Shown piece after piece: positions 58,401-64,000 of a stretch of DNA of 64,000 nt. A model generated the notes under the pieces. That model was not told the DNA's origin and searched no databases. It saw only the letters and a program-made list of their open reading frames with translations. The DNA lies in NCBI GenBank assembly GCA_016946835.1, contig JACVTC010000017.1:827001-891000 (forward strand), in the 5' to 3' direction. A program made the position numbers and the translations under genes. This DNA comes from Neocallimastix lanati (nom. inval.) (taxonomy: Eukaryota > Neocallimastigomycota > Neocallimastigomycetes > Neocallimastigales > Neocallimastigaceae). Within the stretch, counting starts at the first letter, position 1, and the number at the start of each line of letters is the position of its first letter.

Positions 58401-59790
58401 ATCCTTTGTTATTAGTAAAGTAATTTATTATTCTCCTTTACTTGGTTCAAACAAATCTAGAACTGCTAGAATTCAAACATTAATTAATACTGGTCTATTT
58501 TGGTGTATCGGTTCCTTCTCTAAAAATGGTAAAACAAATACAGAAAACAATGACTATATTAGACATAATTCAACAATGAGTACTTATGCTTTATCTCGAG
58601 ATCTAAGCATCCCTCCTATTGCTGGTATCTGCGCAGCCTTACAGATTAAATCATTTGCAAAATGGAGTAAATCAAACTGTATCATAAAGGATCTTATTAA
58701 ATCTATTCCCAAAATGCCTTATTATTCCTGGACTAAAGAATCTAGAACACTATATAAAAAAATCAAAAAATATAAATGTGTAAAATATGACGATATTATA
58801 GAACGTTACTGGAAATCAGTTTCCAGATTTCAAGGTATTAAAGGTCAAAACTACGATAGTAACAAGTTCTCAAACAATAAAGCTATAATAATGCTTAGCT
58901 TAAAATATCCCCAATTCAACTTAGGATTTTCGTGGATTATACGTTTACTCTGTGGTTATAAATACAATACTACTATTGCTATTAGAATGGGTAGAGTTTC
59001 AGAAGATTGTCCAAAGTCTTGCCCCTGTTGTGGTGAAGGTAATCAATCTTTTGAACATTGGATTTTTAAATGCGATGCTCTTGCATCTTTTAGATGGAAT
59101 TCTTTAAATTTCATCGATGATCTCTATGTTTTATTCCTTAGGAAGATTAGAGCGTTTAATCCTCTTTCTTCCTATGACTCTATTTCTGATTTTGAAGATT
59201 ATATCAATCATTATATATACTTGTTCCTTCTTGGTGGGACTTTAGTTTTAAATGAACTACATTTCGATAGTGGGGAACAGAGACATTTAAATGAACTACT
59301 TTTCAAAGGTTCATCTGAGTCACCTGTTCCAAAAATTGTGGGCTTGGCGGAATTCTTAACAAGGGCAATACCTATCATAAGTAGTTCGTTTGAGCTATTA
59401 TTTGATAGGTATTGCAAAATATCAAACCTAACCAAGAGCGTCGACGTCGTACTGATAAGGCATAATGATAATACAGGATTATCATCTATTACTACGAAGG
59501 GTGATTCTCGCCCTAGTAGCTCAATAAATGATGAATCCGGGGAGAGTTTAGTGGACACCACACTATCTATTTTAAGGATGTTACTTCTAAATTTTATTTC
59601 TTTTTTATTTGATAGGAAGGGAAAAATTCCCGCATAGTACAACTTGCCAAAATACATAGTATCTTTGAGCTTTTTATTTTTTAATTTTTTAACTTTTTAT
59701 TTTTATTTTTAATTTTAAATGTACTTTTTCACCTACATGTATTTTTTAATAAAAAATTAATAAAGTTATGGAAGTGTATTCTCTTCCCTG

Positions 59791-59825
<35 letters not shown>
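55250..59825 (+). mobile_element. LINE H, apparently intact
   Basis: A complete-looking non-LTR element with a single uninterrupted 1387-codon ORF, a 3' UTR ending GTATTCTCTTCCCTGTCTA and 32 A's (59794-59825). The 5' end is approximate. The A tail and the intact ORF suggest very recent insertion. Truncated relatives are at 1746, 2436, 18812 and 45475. Confidence 0.8.
55474..59637 (+). CDS. LINE H polyprotein: RRM-like, APE endonuclease, RT, CCHC finger
   Basis: 1387 residues. Residues about 26-107 show the strand-helix-strand-strand-helix-strand order of an RRM (LIFIHDL … YGSYFIIRV …). APE endonuclease is at about 146-365, with WNINGWN (151-157), LQETG (178-182), VGDFNM (about 289-294) and ISDHKP (about 357-362). 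RT motifs are APGPDGIPIEFYKALF, FLDLKKAYDSVP (about 756-767), RGVRQGCPLSPILFNLFIND and FADDVV (about 854-859, catalytic Asp pair). The C-terminal finger is CPKSCPCCGEGNQSFEHWIF near 1179, followed by a conserved tail with TKSVDVVLIRH. There is no RNase H domain. It should carry out target-primed reverse transcription in the nucleus. No separate ORF1 is seen. RT motif style (KKGD, NYRGISL) recalls RTE- or L1-like clades, and the clade is not settled. Confidence 0.93.
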   Translation: MDASSSVNTTPFHRGFYCFGNHMNNYSLIFIHDLNSWSPRKLMAQVISKIPHYNEIIPYVKKLFSPRYGSYFIIRVNKYKNDLIFFYVLNFLRDEIPETAKITWSLCNKLNQKNKSRKSNNIDVEVNPMAKDFFSSHLNSNSSFFNLCVSWNINGWNTEKRDSILYLNSTFKPICICLQETGKSKYLPKDVSSPLIPYYNSVFLKANPKTPGMRGLFIGVHSSCSFFQEPFLYKYIISVNITSFWNQKCTIGNIYFPQSKWKEARLVAFDELSQWLRFHNRKNVPAVLVGDFNMSLKKIKTYISNNFPNWYIAPLYGNQFTYAKGTRSSCIDHVIYNEALASHINKTSVCTSFYGISDHKPILLSCNKVLSDGFIRPTKVSKWSTHICKTKNSDILSHNYFSILENDLDSHYNSLTADEMVEKFINTANNIGKDIKAFIPTNLKGSAFHCPYYIKKLSHEKHIAFRNIKPYFNCENVDNYLEQFNKYEKLCKLIKKTKSKFRSARFKANIVKIGNYFLNKDFKNGWRCLKKMAKPLYSSTSLTCIKSKFGQDIISPSKQLDRWAEYYKDLASDPSGHSLNRNYWNHALRNISLRSSTWNINGPITIEDIKKTISLMKNNKAPGPDGIPIEFYKALFCNEELLESHPAVGKCLKLIFNKIWNGSFPKKWNSASIVSIPKKGDLSDCSNYRGISLINVGLKIISKIITDRISTYALSYNFIRPEQFGFRNREECICLFISVREICQRRKFQGKFTYLAFLDLKKAYDSVPIFNILTKLYHYGVRGKCFDFLCNLYTSSKARARFASMLSNEFPIKRGVRQGCPLSPILFNLFINDILNDCEKYGVNVGRKKCCGGLFADDVVLIAPSAKNLEKLLKKVHKWANLNEMTFGIEKCATMVIKQMNFQPPPNYSNPTFYLGKNDIPKVSSYVYLGIPFSDDLLLEHIISHMHFKVRKSLLSFTRFFSNKLIPIVYKKKVLQSFVISKVIYYSPLLGSNKSRTARIQTLINTGLFWCIGSFSKNGKTNTENNDYIRHNSTMSTYALSRDLSIPPIAGICAALQIKSFAKWSKSNCIIKDLIKSIPKMPYYSWTKESRTLYKKIKKYKCVKYDDIIERYWKSVSRFQGIKGQNYDSNKFSNNKAIIMLSLKYPQFNLGFSWIIRLLCGYKYNTTIAIRMGRVSEDCPKSCPCCGEGNQSFEHWIFKCDALASFRWNSLNFIDDLYVLFLRKIRAFNPLSSYDSISDFEDYINHYIYLFLLGGTLVLNELHFDSGEQRHLNELLFKGSSESPVPKIVGLAEFLTRAIPIISSSFELLFDRYCKISNLTKSVDVVLIRHNDNTGLSSITTKGDSRPSSSINDESGESLVDTTLSILRMLLLNFISFLFDRKGKIPA

Positions 59826-59828
<3 letters not shown>

Positions 59829-59848
59829 TAAAAAAGGTACATAAATGG

Positions 59849-60575
59849 CCCAATGAAGTGGACTGTTTTTCCAGGTTCATGGAGGGTTGATGGAAAAGGA
59901 ATAATCTATATCAGGTGTACTAATTACAGCTTTCTGTGATTCTGATGATAATCAATGGTTATCCTTTCTAAAGTGGCTTCTAGTACGAAGAGAGAAATCT
60001 GGAATACTGGAAGACTGTAGAAAGTGAACTTGACGTTCTATAATGTCTTAAACTGGATATGTAGTAACATTGGAGTTGTATAATTAATAATATCATGTAG
60101 TTTCTACATATTATCATTGTAATGAATCTATTGTATTTTTACTCTAGCATTTTTTTTTGTATATGTTTTTTTCTATAGTATTATTTATACTCTCATGTAG
60201 CTATTGTAAAATGGAAATGTAGGAGATTGATTCACTCCAAAGCTTGCGTTTGAGACATTATTTAACGGATGGGAATCTTTTTATAGTTTTTCACAACTAT
60301 TATTTCATTAACATTTAAATTTTATATTATATATGATTATTTTACAGAAATTTTTATTTAAAACAGGAATTTATAATTGAAAATCATTAATTAAAAACTA
60401 GTCAACACAAAAAGAAAGAAAAACAAACAAGTTTTAGCAAACAATATACACGAAAGAAAAGACAACAGCAATAAATTTTTATTTTTTTTAATTTTTTATT
60501 TTTTACTAATTTTATTTTTTTTATTTTTATATTACATTTACTTTTTATTAATATAGATAAGTTTTTTATTTTATT
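59849..60575 (+). other. LINE J 5' leader
   Basis: About 730 bp with more GC than its surroundings, about 85-90% like the LINE I leader over its first 470 bp (CCCAATGAAGTGGACTG against CCCAATGATGTGGACTG). A hairpin near the 5' end, TGGACTG…CAGGTYCA, is conserved with a G-U for G-C change between the two. It is expected to hold the internal promoter, as in other LINEs (inference). Confidence 0.6.
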
Positions 60576-63500
60576 ATGTCAACTATACGAAGAGGTCTGC
60601 GACATTACGGTCCTGACCATGATAAATTTGTTTTAATTTTCATTCATGATCTTGAATCTTGGACTGAAAGTAGACTATGGGAATTTTTAAGCAAAAAGAT
60701 ATCAAATTGTAATGAAGTTGTTCATGGAATCGTTAAAAAACACTATATTAATATGGAAAACTACTTCATCCTAAGAGTTAACTATAATAATTATACGGAT
60801 TATTTGAAGGTTATTTATTTGATTACTAAGCACTTACCTGTTAAAAGAATAAAATGGAAGATCACTTCAAGGATACGCACATTTAGCAATGTTAATCATA
60901 ATAGAACCAGGTATTATTCTGAACCCTCAATCCCCATCTCTGAAAGCCTCCTGTATGCTAACCCTTTCTCGAATACTAAATATTTCAACCTCTGTATTAG
61001 CTGGAACATAAATGGTTGGAATTCTGAAAAACGTGACGGACTTACCAATTTTAATTCAATCTTTAATCCTATTTGTATTTGTCTTCAAGAAGTCGGTAAT
61101 AGTTTATTCCTTAACTCTTTTTCTAACTCATATCCATTCCTTAATCATTATAGAACAGTACTGAGACGTGCGGACAAAAAAATCCCTGGTATGAGGGGCC
61201 TTTATATAGGTGTGCACTCCTCCTCCCAATTCACTAATGATGATTTTGAATATAGATATATACTCTCAGTAAATATATTCTCTTTTTGGGGTGTCAGATG
61301 TTCTTTAGGGAACATTTACATCCCTAGCAAAAAACACAAAGACTCTAGAGAAAAAGCGGAAACTGATTTTGCTAATTGGCTCAAGAACCATCAGAATAAC
61401 CCTTCGGCTATTGTTGGTGATTTCAACATGACTAAGCATCAACTCAAAGATCTTATTCTTAGAATTTCCCCTCAATGTTTTGTTATGGATATGGTTGGTC
61501 ATCAATTTACTTGGTCTAATGGTGGAAAGAATTCTTGTATTGATTTTATAGTAGTGAACGATAAATTAAGAAATTATCTGAATATTGCTTCTGTATGCTA
61601 CTCTTTTAATGACATCTCTGACCATTTACCACTTATTCTTTCTTGTAAAAAAATATCTCCTGATGGTTTTGTTACTCCCCCTCGGGATAAACAATTTAAG
61701 TGGTCTAATCGAATTTGTAGGGATAAACGTGAAGCAATCTTCTCTCATAATAAATTCACATGTTTACTGGATGAATTTGAACATAATGATAATCTAGACT
61801 CTAATACAATGGTTAAAAAACTTCTTGACACAGCAAATAAAATAGGCGATGACATTCATGCAAGAGTTCCTACAAATTTACAGGGTTCAGCGTTCCATTG
61901 TCCTGCTTATATTAAGAAATTATCACATGAAAAACATTTATTTTATAAAAGGATTAAAAATTTTAAACTTCGTAATGATTTGTCAAATCTTCAAGAATTT
62001 TGTGATCTCTCAAAAGAATATAGAGTTCTTTCTGATTATATCATTAGTATTAAAAGAAATATTAGGAATATTAGATTTAAAAATTTGATTCATTCCATCG
62101 GCGAATGTTTCTTAAAAAATGATGCCCAGCGTGGTTGGTCTGGACTTAAGAAAATTTCTAAACCTTCTTACTCTCCTTCCCAATCACCTCTATACATTAA
62201 AGATAAAGAAGGTAATGTTCTAGTATCCAAAGAAGATCAACTCAATCGTTTTGCAGAACACTATGAAGAACTTGCTTCTGATATAACTGGTCACAGTCTT
62301 AATGAAAATTATTGGAAAAGAATACTTAATAATTCTTCTACTCTTCAGGAATCATGGGATATTAATCAACCTATTTCCATGTCAGAAATTCATTCAACTG
62401 TTCTTTCAATGAAAAATAACAAAGCACCTGGTCCTGATGGTATACCTACAGAATTTTTTAAAGCATTTTTTAATTCTGAGAGTAGAACTTCTTCTCAGGA
62501 TGACTCTAATCAAGAGATTACTTATTCCGATTGTGCAAAGTGTCTGTTATTACTTTTTAATAAAATTTGGGATGGTGACTTTCCTAATGAATGGAACTCT
62601 GCTTCTATTGTTTCTATTCCTAAAAAAGGGGATCTTTCAGATTGTAATAATTATCGTGGTATTTCACTCATCAATGTAGGTTTAAAAATTCTATCAAAAA
62701 TTGTCACTAAAAGAATATCGGACTATGCTTTTTCTAATGGAATAATTAGACCAGAACAGTTTGGTTTTAGAAATAAAGAAGAATGTATTAGTTTATTTGT
62801 ATCCATTCGTGAAATTTGTCAAAGAAGAAAATTTAAGGATAAATTTACCTTTCTTGCCTTTCTTGACCTTAAAAAAGCTTATGATTCAGTTCCAATTTAC
62901 AATATACTTACTAAACTAAATAATCTTAGTATTCGTGGTAAATGCCTTCAATTCATTACTAATCTATACCTTACCTCGAAAGCTCGTGCAAACTTTAATG
63001 GTAAACTTTCAAAAGAATTTCCAATACACCGTGGTGTTCGCCAAGGGTGTCGTCTCTCACCTATTTTATTCAATATATTTATTAATGATATTTTTGATAA
63101 ATGTAAAAGTTATGGTGTGATTACTGAAAAGAAAAAGTGTTGTGGTGGATTATTTGCTGATGATATTGTATTATTAGCTCCTACAAAATCTTCACTTAAA
63201 AACCTTTTGAATATTGCTCATGATTGGGGTATTAAAAATGAAATGACCTTTGGAATCAATAAATGCGCTACACTAGTTGTTAAACCAAAGAATTTTATAC
63301 CTTCAAGACATTATGAAAATCCTACATTTAGACTTGGTATGAACTATATACCAAGCACTAATCAATATACATATCTTGGTATACCTTTTAATGAATCGTT
63401 GGATTTAAAACCTATTATTGCTAAGATGAATAGTAAAATTAATTATACAGTTAACTCTTTCTTTAGATTTTTAACCAATAGGAATGTTCCTTTCTACTTT

Positions 63501-64000
63501 AAAACTCGTATACTAGTTTCTTTTGTCCTTAGTTCAGTTCTTTATTATGCTCCCTTACTTGGTTCAAATAAAAAGAATACTGAAAAAGCTCAAACTGCTT
63601 TTAATCGAGGTTTGTATTGGAGTTTCGGGTTTAAAAATAAAACCTCCAATACTTCAATTTACAATATGTCTAAGGAACTTTCTATACCTCCTATAGCTAG
63701 TTTTTGTGCTAAGGCGATGATTCGATGCTTTAAAAAGTGGAAAGATTCTTCTTGTATTATTTCTTATTTAGTCAAAAATATACCTACACTTTCTCACTAT
63801 TCATGGACGAAAAAAGCACGGAGTTTAGCAGTACACAAGCACAATAATAAACTTCCTGGAGAAATAAGGAAGTTTTACTGGGAAAATATTCATTATTCAA
63901 GCACTCCTGCAATCAGATCTACAAAATACAAGAAATTTAAATTTGGTTTTAAAAAATTTATTCAACGTCTATCACTTAAATATTCACAATTTTCTCTTGG
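60576..64000 (+). CDS. LINE J polyprotein, open to window edge (partial)
   Basis: From ATG 60576 the frame stays open to the last base (1141 codons). It starts MSTIRRGLRHYGPDHDKFVL and has the RRM-like pattern (FVLIFIHDLESW … ENYFILRVN …). The endonuclease follows (CISWNINGWNSEKRD, CLQEVG, VGDFNM, DISDHLPL). RT motifs are APGPDGIPTEFFKAFF, FLDLKKAYDSVP, RGVRQGCRLSPILFNIFIND and FADDIVLLAP. The thumb runs to the edge, and the zinc finger should lie just beyond. CRLSP, where relatives have CPLSP, is the only oddity in the RT core. It is probably an intact or nearly intact element, the same family as LINE I. The open frame does not end within the window, so completeness is unknown. Confidence 0.9.
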   Translation, partial: MSTIRRGLRHYGPDHDKFVLIFIHDLESWTESRLWEFLSKKISNCNEVVHGIVKKHYINMENYFILRVNYNNYTDYLKVIYLITKHLPVKRIKWKITSRIRTFSNVNHNRTRYYSEPSIPISESLLYANPFSNTKYFNLCISWNINGWNSEKRDGLTNFNSIFNPICICLQEVGNSLFLNSFSNSYPFLNHYRTVLRRADKKIPGMRGLYIGVHSSSQFTNDDFEYRYILSVNIFSFWGVRCSLGNIYIPSKKHKDSREKAETDFANWLKNHQNNPSAIVGDFNMTKHQLKDLILRISPQCFVMDMVGHQFTWSNGGKNSCIDFIVVNDKLRNYLNIASVCYSFNDISDHLPLILSCKKISPDGFVTPPRDKQFKWSNRICRDKREAIFSHNKFTCLLDEFEHNDNLDSNTMVKKLLDTANKIGDDIHARVPTNLQGSAFHCPAYIKKLSHEKHLFYKRIKNFKLRNDLSNLQEFCDLSKEYRVLSDYIISIKRNIRNIRFKNLIHSIGECFLKNDAQRGWSGLKKISKPSYSPSQSPLYIKDKEGNVLVSKEDQLNRFAEHYEELASDITGHSLNENYWKRILNNSSTLQESWDINQPISMSEIHSTVLSMKNNKAPGPDGIPTEFFKAFFNSESRTSSQDDSNQEITYSDCAKCLLLLFNKIWDGDFPNEWNSASIVSIPKKGDLSDCNNYRGISLINVGLKILSKIVTKRISDYAFSNGIIRPEQFGFRNKEECISLFVSIREICQRRKFKDKFTFLAFLDLKKAYDSVPIYNILTKLNNLSIRGKCLQFITNLYLTSKARANFNGKLSKEFPIHRGVRQGCRLSPILFNIFINDIFDKCKSYGVITEKKKCCGGLFADDIVLLAPTKSSLKNLLNIAHDWGIKNEMTFGINKCATLVVKPKNFIPSRHYENPTFRLGMNYIPSTNQYTYLGIPFNESLDLKPIIAKMNSKINYTVNSFFRFLTNRNVPFYFKTRILVSFVLSSVLYYAPLLGSNKKNTEKAQTAFNRGLYWSFGFKNKTSNTSIYNMSKELSIPPIASFCAKAMIRCFKKWKDSSCIISYLVKNIPTLSHYSWTKKARSLAVHKHNNKLPGEIRKFYWENIHYSSTPAIRSTKYKKFKFGFKKFIQRLSLKYSQFSL

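Overview
The window looks like a transposon-rich piece of a very AT-rich fungal genome. An anaerobic gut fungus (Neocallimastigomycota) is my best guess. It rests on base composition, on asparagine-rich and microsatellite-rich DNA, and on an intronless, strongly codon-biased sugar transporter standing in extremely AT-rich flanks. This is inference and no marker gene proves it. The only recognisable host genes are three copies of one 505-residue MFS hexose transporter, at 4543-6060 (-), 16288-17805 (+) and 43314-44831 (+). The proteins are identical and the coding DNA appears identical, while the flanks of copy 3 differ from the other two by scattered changes.

Layout. 1-3786: a same-strand (-) chain of 3' ends of several non-LTR (LINE) families. 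3661-6284 and 16066-18691: the arms of a large inverted repeat carrying transporter copies 1 and 2 back to back, with a 9.8 kb spacer. The spacer holds AT desert, a retroposon of about 0.5 kb with a 14-bp target-site duplication and an A tail (8118-8621), an LTR-like region, a decayed Mutator-like element with terminal inverted repeats (11889-13199) and a Ty1/copia fossil (13500-15290). 18562-22130: a second chain of LINE 3' ends, in which nested insertions can be read from their target-site duplications. 22189-35210: three Ty3/gypsy fossils, one inserted in another, plus a solo LTR. 35800-42700: satellites, foldback-like structures and a MULE/FLYWCH transposase remnant. 43314-44831: transporter copy 3. 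45475-64000: a run of long LINE copies. One (F) is full length with a 12-bp target-site duplication and a few breaks, one (I) is deleted, one (H) has an intact 1387-residue ORF, and one (J) is open to the window edge.

How the parts relate. The LINE families (here called D, E, F, G, H, I, J) encode one long protein. It has a short N-terminal domain whose predicted strand/helix order fits an RRM fold, then an APE-type endonuclease, a reverse transcriptase and a C-terminal CCHC zinc finger. A GC-rich stretch near the end of the ORF (core AAGAGCGTCGACGTCG) is kept in most copies. New copies have landed in or next to old ones, often at the same short motifs. The limits of the transporter duplication coincide with one of these landing sites, so LINE activity and transporter copy number appear linked. 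All coordinates of element ends come from reading by eye and may be off by some bases unless a target-site duplication fixes them.
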